DNA of 64,000 nt from Stramonita haemastoma (GCA_030674155.1 CM060323.1:40003614-40067613); one strand, 5' to 3'. Positions 35,816 through 48,885 are shown, counted from the first letter of the stretch. Made by a program: numbers and translations. The notes: a model not told the origin generated them from the letters alone.

Positions 35816-36585
35816 TTTAGGAATAATGGGTTTAGGGTCACTGCCGCCAAGCTGTTTCCTGACCTCTCATTGGGCACTCTTGTCAATGTGGACTTTGAAA
35901 AAAGGTCAAAACTGGTAGATGCAGTGTGTCATCTTCTTGGCTAGAGTTGGGGTAATTAGTAGGACTTCCAAGATAACCTTAAGAGAAATTACATCAGGTG
36001 CAATCACATCACATCACATAAAACAAAGATTATTCTTAAAACAAAACTACTACAGTTGTAGTTCGAAAGAATTCATTATTTGTCACTTCCTAATGGGTCG
36101 GGGGAAAAAATCACCAATCGCTGTTCTAATTGAGACAACAAAATAAAAGTCACTACTGCACTCCTAGCTGTCAGCTCCCTCCAAAAGGTAAACAAAAATG
36201 ATATAAAGAAAACCAACTTGGCATCACTTGAGGACAACCACCAAAAATAAAGCGCAGGTGTCGAGCAACTCCACCTACCTGCAAAGACCTGCCACAAGGG
36301 AAGCAGCAAAATAAATAGAAAACACAAATAACACAAATATCACTCTTCCAATTTCAATAATGAAAAGCTATACAAAATAAATTCACGATAACACCCCAAG
36401 TAAAAATCTAGGCAACATACTGTTGCATTGTCATGAACTGTGTTTTTACACAAGCCACAGTTAATTCATAATCCGGTTTATGCATTCAGATCTTATCAGC
36501 ATTAAAGACTTGTTACAAGTCCCTCTTTTACTCTAACAACTTCTCAAGGCAACATCCTACCTACTATGAACAAGGCTGGTTTTGA
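35816..36585. other. AT-rich unique DNA, part shared with unit 2
   Basis: The segment 36330-36580 (TTCCAATTTCAATAATGAAA, CAACATCCTACCTACT) matches 47940-48185. No coding signal. Confidence 0.55.
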
Positions 36586-36589
36586 GGAT

Positions 36590-36830
36590 TCGGGTATTGG
36601 TTTGATCTCATGTCTGAGTGGTTCTCGCACAACACACCTGGGTTGACCCATATAGTTCATCTGGGCAGTGATAGGAAGAATGATAGAAGGGCTGGTGTTT
36701 AAATCTTGTTTTAATGTGTATATAGTTGCAGTTGCACAGATTTAATCTGAGATTAAAATTTTTATGAGGTGACAGCCCTGATATGGCCTCTGTTGTTGGC
36801 AGGGCTGTATACAAAATAATTGAATTGGAT
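36590..36830 (+). mobile_element. LINE-3 tail fragment
   Basis: Begins GAGGATTCGGGTATTGG and ends ATTGAATTGGATCC, then runs straight into a CA array. Confidence 0.75.
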
Positions 36831-36835
36831 CCAGC

Positions 36836-37135
36836 CACACACACACACACAAAACACACACACACACACTACCACACTTGCACACTTACATTTCACACAC
36901 ACTACACACTACACTCGCACACCTACACTCACACACACTCCACACCTACACTCTCACACACTACACACCACACACACACACACTCAGCTTAACACACACA
37001 CACTCACACTCCACACACACACCACACACACTCACACACACACACACACACATCACCACTCTAACACACACACACACACACACACTTTGACATGCACGCA
37101 CACATGCACAAACACACACACACACACATATACAC
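36836..37135. repeat. (CA)n-rich low-complexity DNA
   Basis: CA arrays with CT, CG and TA interruptions. Confidence 0.93.
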
Positions 37136-37144
37136 ACCAACACA

Positions 37145-37272
37145 TTCTCTCTCATTTTAAATCTTGTAGTATATCGTTGCATAATTTTGATACAAGATTA
37201 AAAAACAGTGATCTGGTGACAGTCCTGATGTAGCCTCTATGGTTGGCTGGGTTATAGTATTGGATTGGAGTG
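37145..37272 (+). mobile_element. LINE-3 tail fragment
   Basis: The last part of the 3' UTR (GGTGACAGTCCTGATGTAGC), ending ATTGGATTGG. Confidence 0.72.
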
Positions 37273-37274
37273 CA

Positions 37275-37385
37275 CTCACACACACACACACACACACCAC
37301 ACTAACACACGCACACTAACACATGCACACTAACACACAAATTGCACAGCACACACAACATACAATTACACACACACACATGCAG
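37275..37385. repeat. (CA)n microsatellite
   Basis: CA arrays with CTAACACACG-type interruptions. Confidence 0.92.
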
Positions 37386-37435
37386 AAATTGCGCATGCAC
37401 ATGAAACACATAGTAACACAAAGTCCACATACACC

Positions 37436-37750
37436 AGCTATCAATTCCTCCTCCGAGGAGTAGCACAAAGTGCACACATAGAAACAAAACTAAACAAAAA
37501 AAACAAACACGATAACAAAAATAACAAACAGCAGAGGATGCCACCTCCTCCTCCGGGGAGCTCACCCAACTCAATCACCTGATAAATCAGCCTGGGCATC
37601 AACATCACAACCCAGCTATCCACTCCTCCTCCAAGGAGTATCACAAGGTGCCCAGTCACCACATAGAACCAAAACACAAACAAACAAAACGGGACAAAAA
37701 CACACAAACGGCCAGAGGATGCAACCTCCTCCTCCGAGGAGCTGCACCCA
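37436..37750. repeat. 178-bp tandem duplication with CTCCTC-GAGGAG palindromes
   Basis: AGCTATC, TCCTCCTCC, GAGTAGCACAA and CAGAGGATGC recur in the same order, 178 bp apart. Four near-palindromes of the form CTCCTCCGAGGAG lie at about 37448, 37547, 37626 and 37730. Confidence 0.75.
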
Positions 37751-38042
37751 ACTGACCCCCAGCTCCGTAAACTCTCCCTCTAAATGCAAATTTCTGCCCC
37801 CAAGATTTGATCTCAATCTCACTTAGACCAAAACTTCTACTACAACCACGGGACCCACGCACAAAACAAGCATCACTGATAAAACATAACGGGGAAAAGA
37901 AAAGGCCCCAAAACAGCCCAACTGTTACAAAAATCGTGCACGGCACCACCTTCATGAAAAAAAAATCATGGGCTACACCTGAGCCCAATAAACTAATTTC
38001 TATAATACTTTTCCACTCCAAACGTCGTAATCTGCACACAAC

Positions 38043-38072
38043 ACCACACACACACACACACACACACACATT
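38043..38072. repeat. (CA)n microsatellite
   Basis: Short CA array. Confidence 0.93.
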
Positions 38073-38149
38073 TCCTTGTTAAATATGTTTCTTCTACTTC
38101 ACATTTGAACTCTTTCTGAAGAAATTGTTGTCTGTTGACTGACTTACTT

Positions 38150-38625
38150 GACTTATGCCTGTGGATTCCCTCTGGAACATAGGGCCGCAACAACACTCCT
38201 CCAACGGACTCGGTTCTGGGAGATCTCTTCAGCTTGGCCCACTGGCCTTCGTCTCTGCTTCAGTGCTTCTGCGCCAGGTCTGTTTTGGTCGACCTACTTT
38301 CCGCTTCCCTTGTGGGTTCCAGTCAAGGGCCTGCCTGGTGACATCTGAAGCAGGCTTGCGGAGTGTAGGATGGCCGATCCATCCCCATTTCAATTGTTGT
38401 CTGTTACATGAGCAAAAGTGTGTCATGCTGCCGTTAAGCACCTGACAAGCCAGGCCCAGCACATCTGAATGTGAATTGTTATAAGTCTTCCTGGAAATAG
38501 TAGGAGAATGGACAAGAAGGCAGAAAAAAAACCCGATTGATAGAAAAGAGGAAATATAGCATAGAATTTCCAGAAGATGGGGATGCTGTTTATACTGACA
38601 GGTCCCCGGCATCCCAATTGGGAAG
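38150..38625 (-). pseudogene. LINE C-terminal fragment joined to repeat F
   Basis: On the minus strand repeat F (38400-38625) leads into [20 protein letters not shown] then [19 protein letters not shown] and RRSTEAE. This resembles the C-terminal tail behind the reverse transcriptase of endonuclease-type LINEs. The reverse transcriptase itself is missing. The remnant is not coding as a whole. Confidence 0.72.
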
Positions 38626-39630
38626 TAAAATCTGTTTAAAAGTGCTCTTAATTTGAAGGCTGACTGTGGTATAAGAATTCTTGAGGATCAAGATTTTACT
38701 TTTGCTGTCATGTAGCGGTGTCCTGATGGTCAGAGCTTGTATAATTTTGTTATAGCATGGCTTTTATCGTTTATTGTTGTTAGATGTTTGCAATACCTAT
38801 TTACAGCCCAGGCTGCAGTTCTATGGTTTTACATCACCCCATCACATGTCTTCACATCATTCAGCACACTGTTGCTTTGTGCATTCAAACTCCTTCTCCA
38901 GCATGTGTTTGAAATGATGAGCATAGGTGAAGTACAACAATTACTGAAAGTTCTACTGTGTAAAAAGTTAATATCAGTGTGTTTATAGAGGTGTTTGCAG
39001 TGGATGAAGACCTGACAGTATGGTGTAGGATTTTGTTGCTGTTATGTGTTTTGGTGACCACTCTGACAGGCAGGCATATACAGCAACTGCTAGGACAGTA
39101 AATAAAACCCCACAACTTGAAAAGCTGCAATCAAAGATTCAGGCAATTGGAACATTTTGGTGTGTGAATAGGACATCTCCTGGAGTACTCTTTCATCCTG
39201 GACACTGGTGACTGAAGAATTGAAATGCATTAACAAAGTTCATAAAAAAATATAACAAAAATGTTGCCAGAACAATGTTCAGACTTTCTAAGCTTTGCCA
39301 AGGAAAACACGGTCCAGACAGACATCGTGCAGAGACAGTGACATGTCTGAAGATGACTTACATTTTCTTTGTGACCTGATCCAGTTTTGTAGGGGCCATC
39401 ATTCCTGGATTTAAAATTGACACAGAAGACTCGCAAAAATGAAAATTCAGTGACGGATAAAAATGTGTGAAAGCAGATAGTACTAACATGGCTTCTATGT
39501 CATTGTTATTGCATCTCGCAAGAAACTGTTCTTTACTGTGCTACAGTATAAAAAAGACAGCTAGATGGCAGTTCATTAAAAGTCCTTCCCTTCCTAATTC
39601 CATCCCTCTCATGTCATAGTTAAATAAGTA
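38626..39630. other. Unique DNA
   Basis: No repeat family or coding domain seen. It appears in unit 1 only. Confidence 0.4.
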
Positions 39631-39639
39631 AGAATAAGG

Positions 39640-39850
39640 TTGGTTTTGAGGAAACTGGTGTTTTATGTCAAGTTGCGTGGTTCTCCCACAACCTGGTAAC
39701 TGCCCTGGGTTGACCCTTGTCTTTGGCTAAGATGTTGATATATACAATTGCATAGGTTAAATCTGAGATTTAAATTCTAATGAGGTGACAATCCTGATAT
39801 GACCTCTATGGTTGGCTGGGCTATAAACAAACATGATTTGATTGCAAAAA
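39640..39850 (+). mobile_element. LINE-3 tail fragment
   Basis: GGTTGGTTTTGAGGAAACTG to GGCTATAAACAAACATG. The flanks match those of 49075-49325 (unit 2). Confidence 0.75.
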
Positions 39851-40440
39851 GATACAATCCTTATCAAAAAATCTTTTAAAAAAAGCAATGTTTCCCTTAA
39901 GATTAAAGTGAAATGGTATTAGGTTTACCAATTTCAACATTGCAGATTCTGAGACATGCCCCTGTGGCACTTCTCCCTTGACAGTGAACACTTCCTCTAG
40001 ACCTAACACACCAAAACCTGAGGGCTAATATCTGGCCTCTGATCCGCCGATGCGAGACAAGTTTTTTTGACCCTTGGAATGCCTTCAGCACGTGGCAACC
40101 TCTAGTTGCTGTCTGAGCATTCGATGAAGAAGGATGAAGTCCTGGTAGAAATCTGTCACTTGTTTACAGTCCAGTTTTTCAATTCTTTAATGCTTTTTCA
40201 TAAACCAATTGCATCTTTATCTTGTAACTTAATTCGTTTAATTCTTCAATCTTCTCTAATTGGACCATTACTTCTTTTCCATCTCCCTTTTCTGTTTCAG
40301 TAAATATTTTGGATTTTTCACAGTAAATCTTGCTGTCTGCCCCCCCCCCCTCCCCCCAGTTCCCTCCTGCATCCCTCTTCTTCATCTTTTCCCAATAGTC
40401 TGATATTGTTTGTAGTGGAAATATGTTAAACACAACCTAA
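39851..40440. other. Block i of unit 1
   Basis: GTAAATATTTTGGATTTTTC and CTTTTCCCAATAGTCTGATA match 49600-49690 in unit 2. A C-run lies at 40341-40358. No gene. Confidence 0.6.
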
Positions 40441-40489
40441 TCAGTGTATATACATACACTCCTAATCATGTAATATGCACGTGCACGCA

Positions 40490-40508
40490 CACACACATAG
40501 ACTTGCAC

Positions 40509-40547
<39 letters not shown>

Positions 40548-41075
40548 ACACACACACACACACACACCACACACACAACACCACACATAGACTTGCACCA
40601 CACACACACACACACACACACACACACCACACACACACACACACACACACCACACTCGCCCCCCACCCACACACAACACGCACGCATGCTCGCATATGTG
40701 CACACACACACAATATGCCATGCCACACCACACCACACGCACACTCGCACTCTACACACATGCACACCACACACACCACACCACAACGCACACTCGCAAC
40801 TCTACACACATGCACACCACACACACCATGCCACACCACACCACACGCACACTCGCACTCTACACACATGCACACCACACACACCATGCCACACCACACC
40901 ACACGCACACTCGCACTCTACACACATGCACACCACACACACCACACCACACACACACTCACACTCTACACACATGCACACCACACACATCATGCCACAC
41001 CACACCACATCACATCACACACACACTCACACTCTACACACATGCACACCACACCACACCACACCAAGCACACAC
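40490..41075. repeat. (CA)n and CA-rich minisatellite
   Basis: CA arrays to about 40675, then six units of 48-68 bp around CGCACTCTACACACATGCAC (starts near 40751, 40801, 40859, 40917, 40965 and 41033). The long Thr-His frames here are not genes. Confidence 0.93.
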
Positions 41076-41128
41076 GCACACAGGACAGAGAAGAGAAAAA
41101 AGCATAATAATATATATTAATAGTACAG

Positions 41129-41242
41129 CGACTACACTCACACGTGTTACCAAGATGTATGTTGCCAGAGACTGCAAAGCGGAGAACCCTCACCAAGGGT
41201 CAGCAACTCCAATTCCAGAGATCTTCAACATTTGGTATTAAG
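41129..41242 (+). other. Exon-like piece A, copy 1
   Basis: Bounded by ATAGTACAG and ATTAAG|GTAAGAGT. It is homologous to 49970-50084 and 55053-55164, with both splice signals kept in all three. One frame reads TTLTRVTKMYVARDCKAENP and ends TAA just before the donor. Frames are not conserved between copies, so it looks more like an untranslated exon than a coding one. Confidence 0.4.
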
Positions 41243-41672
41243 GTAAGAGTGTGGCGAACATTTTTGCTCTTTACATGTATCTGTTGACATTCAGTTACAC
41301 ATATAGGGCTGTAATATTGTTGTGTGTTGTAAAGAAATGTGTGTGTGAAGTCATTTTAATTAATTGTAAGAAAAGTAAATGTTAAAATGGAAACACTTTG
41401 TTCTTGTAAAAACAAAATCCCATTTGAAAAGATACATTTTCTTCTTTGATATAGGAGGGCTAAAATAGGTAATTAAGATCCAGCATAAATATCGCAACTA
41501 ATTGCTATTGTTATTTAAAAAGTGATCCACAAAATATTATTCCATGTCAAATTTAACGTGTACAGTTTTATTACTGTTCTTTTTTGTAGTGTACATTCCA
41601 GGAGAAAAAAAATCCTCCTGAATGGACATCTCAGCGGTGGATCAAACTGATTATGCATTATTTGATTGACAG
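41243..41672. other. Block l of unit 1
   Basis: TTTTTGCTCTTTACATGTAT and the following block recur after each piece A (50100, 55185). It is conserved but non-coding. Confidence 0.55.
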
Positions 41673-41787
41673 GTCATCATGCATCGGTAGGACAGACAGG
41701 GGAGACAGCAGTGATGAAGAATGACGTCACCACACTGTCAACTAAAACTGACAGCAGTGATGAGATTCCTGGTCATTGATTACCAAG
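41673..41787 (+). other. Exon-like piece B, copy 1
   Basis: GATTGACAG precedes it and CCAAG|GTAACATG follows. From ATG 41721 it reads MTSPHCQLKLTAVMRFLVID then YQ, with a moderately hydrophobic middle. Confidence 0.4.
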
Positions 41788-41799
41788 GTAACATGTACA

Positions 41800-42290
<491 letters not shown>

Positions 42291-42409
42291 ATTAATTTCT
42301 TGTTTTCTGCATAGCATTTTTTTTACAGTTCCTTTCTTTTGTTTTTACTGGGACAATAGACTGTTTACTAAATGTAACCTTGACTGATGCTTGCGGAACT
42401 CTTTTTTTT

Positions 42410-43710
42410 TTTTATTCATCCATACCTACAAGCTGTCTAATCAGTTCTTCAGTAAAGTCCAACTGGCCATACCTATCATGTCTCTGCAATTCTGGAATAT
42501 CTGGATGTTTTTTTTTTCTAAAATATTGAAATAAAATAAAAGCATTTACCCGTGCATTGTCGATGAATTGAAAAAAACAGCATTTTCCATCATTTGTTTT
42601 GCGAAGTGCATAGTATTTGTTGATCAGCTGATCACTTTTATCCACCCCTCCTATGTTTTCATTATAATATTTGACTTGCTCTGGTTGCCTAACATTCATT
42701 TTTCTAAACTGCCCCAGAACTTTTGATCTGCGCTGAACAATTTGCTGTGTGAATTGATGACAGAAATGAAACTGTTTTGTTTTCTCTCCATTGCATACAA
42801 AGTATGTCTCCGTCCCTCACCCATCTAACATCACCCCTTTTTGACTTTTTTTCAATTTTCAACTGTTGTGGAAAACCTTTTCTGTTAGCTATGATAGTAT
42901 CACATGCTCTAATAACTTTACCAATCAATTCTCGGAACAACTGAACTCTAGTATAAAAAATTGTCAAAAAACAAGTGGTAGCCCCGATTTACAAGAGATC
43001 AAAAAAGATTCATAACAACAACATAAGCAACACCAAATCCAGAATAAACAGTTCTTTCCCCAAATATACATCAAAGTTTTAAGTGTAACCTGTTCTAAAA
43101 TCAGCTAAAACCCGTAATTTCATCCCCCACTTTGTAGGCTTATCCTGAATGGACTGTCTAAAGCTATATCTACCTTTATTTCTAACCATATGTTGTACTG
43201 TCTAAAGCTATATCTACCTTTATTTCTAACCATATGTTGTACTGTCTAAAGCTATATCTACCTTTATTTCTAACCATATGTTCATCAATACATATGTTCT
43301 GAAAGGGCTGGAACAATTTCTGACATTTACGCCTTATAAATTCCATTAAAAGTCTTGCTGTGGAAAGTTTGTTATTGGGATCTTCAGTATGGTTGTTGGA
43401 AATTTTTAGAAAACATGAATTGTTTGAAACACATCTTTGACATGAACTTTCTTGCCCATAATCAATTGTACAAAGACTTGGAACCCCAATATCTATGTTT
43501 GGAGCCTGAACAATACTTTTGTACATCAAAAGACAAAAAAAATGATAAAAATTGCGATATGTGTCAAACCATGAAGAAAACATAAAAAGCTTATTGGGAC
43601 CGACAACTTCCGCATAGTTATTTGTATATGAGCACAACTGACCTATAATACAGTGTGTGAAATTTAATTGAAAAAAGTTGACTGGCCGCAAATAACAGTC
43701 CACATCAGTT
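42410..43710 (-). pseudogene. piggyBac-family transposase, decayed
   Basis: On the minus strand KLFQPFQNICIDEHMVRNKG (near 43300) matches the catalytic-core start of the piggyBac DDE transposase, in which the Asp of xIDE is catalytic. QVKYYNENIGGVDKSDQLIN (near 42670) matches the late YNxxMGGVDxxDQ motif with its Asp, followed by NARVNAFILFQYF. The frame shifts several times. The core is disrupted by three 44-bp copies at 43153-43284. piggyBac transposases cut and paste at TTAA. No terminal inverted repeats were recognised. Not functional. Confidence 0.85.
43153..43284. repeat. 44-bp tandem triplication
   Basis: ACTGTCTAAAGCTATATCTA with its continuation occurs three times at exactly 44-bp spacing (43153, 43197, 43241). 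Since 44 is not a multiple of three, it shifts the transposase frame. Confidence 0.95.
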
Positions 43711-43960
43711 CAGGTTTTCAAATCATACAGGTAGACTCTAGGGGGGTGGGTGGGTACAAGGGAGGGTAGAGGGTTTCGTGATCCATGGTCCTCCGTATTG
43801 TAGCCCTCATTCCTGAAACGAACAAAAAAAAAAAGTTTTGTTTTTTTTGTTTTTGGTTTTCGTTTTTTTGGGTCAGCTGAAAGAAATATGCATAATTAAC
43901 AAAGCACAAGAACATCCGTTATATAGGAAGAACAAACATGCTTACATAAACAGGAGTTCA

Positions 43961-43985
43961 CATCACACACACACACACACACACA

Positions 43986-44045
<60 letters not shown>

Positions 44046-44063
44046 TTGTTATAACTAATATAC

Positions 44064-44123
<60 letters not shown>

Positions 44124-44273
44124 TTGTCATAACTAATATATTAACACACACACACTCACTCACACCCACACCCATCTCCTTTCCCCCTTCCCCACACAGT
44201 GATTTATGTACACACACACACACACACACATCTCCTTCCCCCCTCCCCCACACAGTGATTTATGCACATACAC

Positions 44274-44340
<67 letters not shown>

Positions 44341-44377
44341 CAATCTCCTTCCCCCCTCACCCACATAGTGATTTATG

Positions 44378-44440
<63 letters not shown>
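43961..44440. repeat. (CA)n cluster with CTCCTTCCCCCCTC minisatellite
   Basis: Five long CA blocks. Between them the phrases CATTTGT-ATAACTAATAT (twice) and CTCCTTCCCC then CACAGTGATTTATG (three times) repeat, so CA plus spacer was duplicated as a unit. Confidence 0.94.
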
Positions 44441-45075
44441 TCTATGCAGGAAAGAGTGACTGCAGAGAGAAAAATGCTAAATTCATGACAAATAATCATA
44501 ATGCTACTGATAAAGTTTGTACATCTCCACAGTTAGAGTGAACACAGCAAAGTGGGCTTACTCATTCGACTGACAGACTAAAAGTAGGTCGAACTGCCGT
44601 TGTCACTCAACATGTGTCGAAGCAAATTCTTATGTAAAAACCTTATTGACAGTTAACAATTCATTTAAACAAGTCGGAACAAAGCGGAAAATGATTTTCA
44701 ATGACCAGTTTTTACCATTTATCAATCACAACAGAGATTATTTTAGTTTTTCTCAGACTGAAAATGTAAACAAACCTAACTTAACATGTGCAGTCATCTG
44801 CTATGTGCTGGAACTGCAGACGGTAAATTATCTTTGTGTCACTATCAGACATGGCATTTTCCAGCTCCCAGGTTTCTTCACTGCTGTCGAAGAATTCGGT
44901 ATCGTTGAAAGAGGCTGTGGAACTCGTATTTTTGTCAAAACTAGCATGGGCTTTGCAGAAGAAGAAAATAAGATTCAAGATGGTATCCAAAGAGAAACGG
45001 CATGGTCGTGTCCTTTGTTACGCTGCGTTTGGTTTATAATTTCTAATGAATTTCTATATTTTTGTCGTAAATTCG
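44441..45075 (-). other. Unit 2-only DNA, possible piggyBac N-terminus
   Basis: The minus strand reads FFDSSEETWELENAMSDSDT near 44870, an acidic Ser-rich stretch of the kind found at the N-terminus of piggyBac-like transposases. This is weak. It is missing from units 1 and 3. Confidence 0.3.
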
Positions 45076-45079
45076 TTTG

Positions 45080-46140
45080 TTTGCTTGGTGCAGTTTTTAC
45101 ATCAGCCATCCTGGGAAGGCCTTTTATGTGAAATCTGTGAAGTGGCATCAGCAGGACAGGACAGGGTACTGCTTGTGGGTGTTTGTCATTGTGGACACTG
45201 CAGGTGTTGAAGTTGTGATGCAGGAGCACAGTTTCCCTGGACTCCCTGTGTGGTTGACATGATGGCTCTGGCTGACTATGCTGGTCATGTGTGGGATGAG
45301 GATACAAGGTGGGGGTATCAGAGGGGATGTTCCAGGAAGGCGTCAAAGCGTGTCTCCAGTGCTGTGGCTGACTTCATGACTGAGGGATCTGGGAACATGG
45401 ACGCATGTTTTTCAGATCGTGTGGGGTCAGCTTCAGAGCTGTTGAGGGATTCTTTGGTGCTGTCCCTGGGATGTTGCCTTGACCGGTCCTGGTACCTCCC
45501 TCTTGTGTCCGACATTTCACAGATGATCTGACGTAGTGGTTGGAGTTGTCATGTTGGTGATACAGGAGGTTCAGTGGAGCTGTCTTCAGTGTCATGGCTT
45601 TGACATGTGTAGTGTTTACAGTGTCAAGTGCCCCGAGAGTGGTGTCCTGTACTGTTTGTGTTCCTTCATGACTGATTTCTGTAGAGGACCAGGTTTTTTC
45701 ATTCCTGCAAAGGATTTATCTGAGCTCTAGCATAGTACCTTTGCTTTTGGTGGTAATGAATGCTGGCTAATCAGGTCCTGAATGTAAAGGTTGATGAAGC
45801 TGAATGTGTCTTACATGGACGTGAGCTGTGGACAGACTGACTATGGTTCTCTTGTTAGTGTTATCATCTGCAAACCTGTCTGTTGGCTTCTTGGTCTCTT
45901 GTTGAGTGTTATAATCTGCAAACCAGTCTGTTGGCTCCTTGGTGCTCTTGTTAAGTGTTATCATCTGCAAACCTGTCTGTTGGCTCCCTGGTTTCTCTTG
46001 TTTTAAGTGTTATCATCTGCAAACCTGTCTGTTGGCTCCTTGGTTCTCTTGTTAGTGTTTCACCTGCAAACCTGTCTGTTGGCTTCTTCAGTCACTTTGG
46101 AGGTCATTTATCTTCCCGGTGGCTTTGTTGGCATTGATCT
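45080..46140. repeat. Repeat U, copy 2
   Basis: Starts at CTTGGTGCAGTTTTTACATC and is nearly identical to copy 1 through the minisatellite and GTCACTTTGGAGGTCATTT. Confidence 0.82.
45845..46085. repeat. 49-bp minisatellite, about 5 copies
   Basis: The same unit as 34729-35113 (GTTATCATCTGCAAACCTGT). Confidence 0.88.
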
Positions 46141-46449
46141 TGATAATTTTCATTCTAGGCTCCATGGTAGTCATTTTTTTCCATGAAAACTTTTTCTGCC
46201 ATTCTGCTTAGATTGACAAAAGTATCTGGAGTCCATGACTTAGTATCGTTTTTCAGTCATGGAAATTCCTTGGCCTCTTGTTGTCTGGGCGTTAACAAGA
46301 AATATAGGTTTAGACTGGCCATATCCCGTATTATAGAATTTATGCTTAGGAGTGCCAAACACAAAATCCCTTAGTGGGAGATGGTTTCATTGAATTTAAG
46401 ATAAAAAAAAAAAATAATTTGGATGTGGTGACAGCCCCGAGGCATTCGT

Positions 46450-46778
46450 GCACACACACACACACACACACACACACAACACACACACACACCACACACT
46501 CACACACTCACACACACACACACACACACACCTACACTCACACACTGATACACCTACACTCACACACTTGATACACCTACACTCACACACTTGATACACC
46601 TATACTCACACACTTGATACACCTACACTCACACACTTGATACACCTACACACACACACTTGATACACCTACACTCACACTTGATACACCTACACTCACA
46701 CACATACACTACACTCACACACTAACACACACACCACACATACATCACACACACACACACATCACACACACACATACA

Positions 46779-46865
<87 letters not shown>

Positions 46866-46892
46866 ACACCACACACACACACACACACACTC
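46450..46892. repeat. (CA)n with 23-25 bp minisatellite
   Basis: CA arrays enclosing about seven units of CACACACTTGATACACCTAC (46535-46695). Confidence 0.93.
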
Positions 46893-48370
46893 ACACCTTA
46901 CAACTGACCCCCACTGCACAGACTTGAGACAAAACTTCAAGCTTTAAAAACAAAAAAATATATAGAGGAGCATCCTTTACTGTCAATCAAAAGAAACTCC
47001 CAGAAGGCAACTTTCACACCTAATAATCTGAATCTGACATAGACCTGCTGGAGGAAAACTTAAAATTATTTTTTTTTCCATTTAAAGGTATTTTTAATAC
47101 GAAATGCACAACTTGTCAAATCAGAGTGACAACCCCAACCACAAGATTTTAAATTAAAAGTTAAAATTTCTAAATCGTACAGCAAATGCGAGGTCATGAC
47201 AACCTGTTATAATTTCAATAAAAAGTGGCTACTTTTTTCTTCAGTGTGAGCCCATTCTTGCTAATTTATCTTCACATGAAGGGGGTATCGGGTCCCACAT
47301 TGGAGGTAGCCTATATATATATTGAGGACTGGCCACAGTGTGCCTTCTCATAACCTCATGATCCAATGACCAGAATAAGTCTGTGAAGGTTCTCTTTGCA
47401 TATAAACACCCTAACCCATCCTTTGCCCAAAATTCTTAAAGGCAGCCTGAACCTGATCCAGCACAACAGAAAACTCCTCCTCCATCTACTTCAGCTGTCC
47501 ATAATTAGGACTACTGAAGACGAATCCAAAACCTAGTCCACTTGACTGAAATACACATGCAGTACATCTAAACAAAGGTTATGAATCCAATAAGTTTTCT
47601 TTACAACAGCAGCACATATTTATCATACAGTACAATAAAATAAAGACAAAAATAACATAAATCCTAAACAAACACAATCTCACTTAGAACAGAACAACCA
47701 GCCCAATGCCCTACTGATATAACCTAGTAAGCACCACATCTCCACCATTTATGTCACCCCCTTGTGGGTGAAATAAAGAAAAAAGGCCTTTCACCTATCT
47801 CACTCAAATTTCGACTACTGAAATCATTGTCAAAATCGGTCTTTCAAACATTGATTTTGCATTTATACACCATTCAATCAAAAAGAAGACAGAATTCCCT
47901 CAAACACAACTACAATCTCAGTCTGCAAATATCTTAAATATCACCCTTCCAATTTCAATAATGAAAAGCAACACACAAATTATACAAAATACATTCACAA
48001 TAGCATCCCGAGTCAAAGTCTAGGCGACATACCTTTGCAATGTTATGAACAATTGTTTTCACATTTAAGTCAGATGCAATTCATACTCCATATCACACAT
48101 TCTGATCTTACCAGCATTAAACACTTGTTACAAATCCCTGTTTTACTCTTAACAATTTTTCAAGTCGACATCCTACCTACTGTTGAGTTAGCAGTAATTC
48201 ATTGAAATGGGCTTAGAGAGATGGTGTAATTGCTGATCACGATCCTTGTGGTCCAGTCCGCAGTGATCTCCCAGTCACCAGAAGTATCTTGAAGATGATG
48301 ATGCCTAATTATCTGATTGGTCAATAATGCATATCATTGTTCTACACCTACTAGGCTACTATGAGCAAGG
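46893..48370. other. AT-rich unique DNA; 47940-48185 shared with unit 1
   Basis: No gene signal. TTCCAATTTCAATAATGAAA and ACATCCTACCTACTG match 36330-36575. Confidence 0.5.
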
Positions 48371-48374
48371 TTGA

Positions 48375-48615
48375 TTTTGAGGATTCAGGTATTGGTTTTA
48401 TCTCATTTTATGTTTGTGGTTCTCGCACAATGCAGTGACTGTCCTGGGTTGACCCTTTCAATTGGGCAGAGCATTGATAGGAAGAATAATGAGGTTTTTA
48501 AACAAAAATCTGGTTTTAATGTGTATATTGTTGCATGGATTTAATCTGAGATCAAAATTTTTGTTAGATGACAGCCCTGATATGGCCTTGTTATTGGCAG
48601 GGCTGTATTTATTAT
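48375..48615 (+). mobile_element. LINE-3 tail fragment
   Basis: GAGGATTCAGGTATTGGTTT to GCCTTGTTATTGGCAGGGC, the unit 2 counterpart of 36590-36830. Confidence 0.75.
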
Positions 48616-48795
48616 TAACCTTCCTTAGGTTTTCTGAAAGACAAACACAAACACAGCCTGATTATCAACTGTGGGAGTGGAAGCTAATAAAGGCATCTAG
48701 ATAGATGCCAAATATGGAGTGACTAGCTATATTTACTATCTCACTGGGAGCAAGAGACATTATCAAAACACACATCCACACATGAACAAAACATG

Positions 48796-48828
48796 CACGC
48801 ACGCACACACGCACGCACACACACACAA

Positions 48829-48885
<57 letters not shown>

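Larger units (their letters stand above)
31373..41672 (+). repeat. Tandem duplication unit 1
   Basis: Runs from exon-like piece B copy 0 to just before copy 1. Block order: B (31373), repeat U (33770), 49-bp minisatellite (34729), LINE tail (35575), AT-rich block f (36300), LINE tails, block h/i (39600-40440), CA array, piece A (41129), block l (41260-41600). The same order holds in units 2 and 3, with deletions and insertions. Confidence 0.72.

Noticed and set aside
44646..45131. 161-codon plus-strand frame as a gene
   Set aside because: No domain; it runs into repeat U at its end, and the opposite strand shows a better, though weak, transposase-like stretch.
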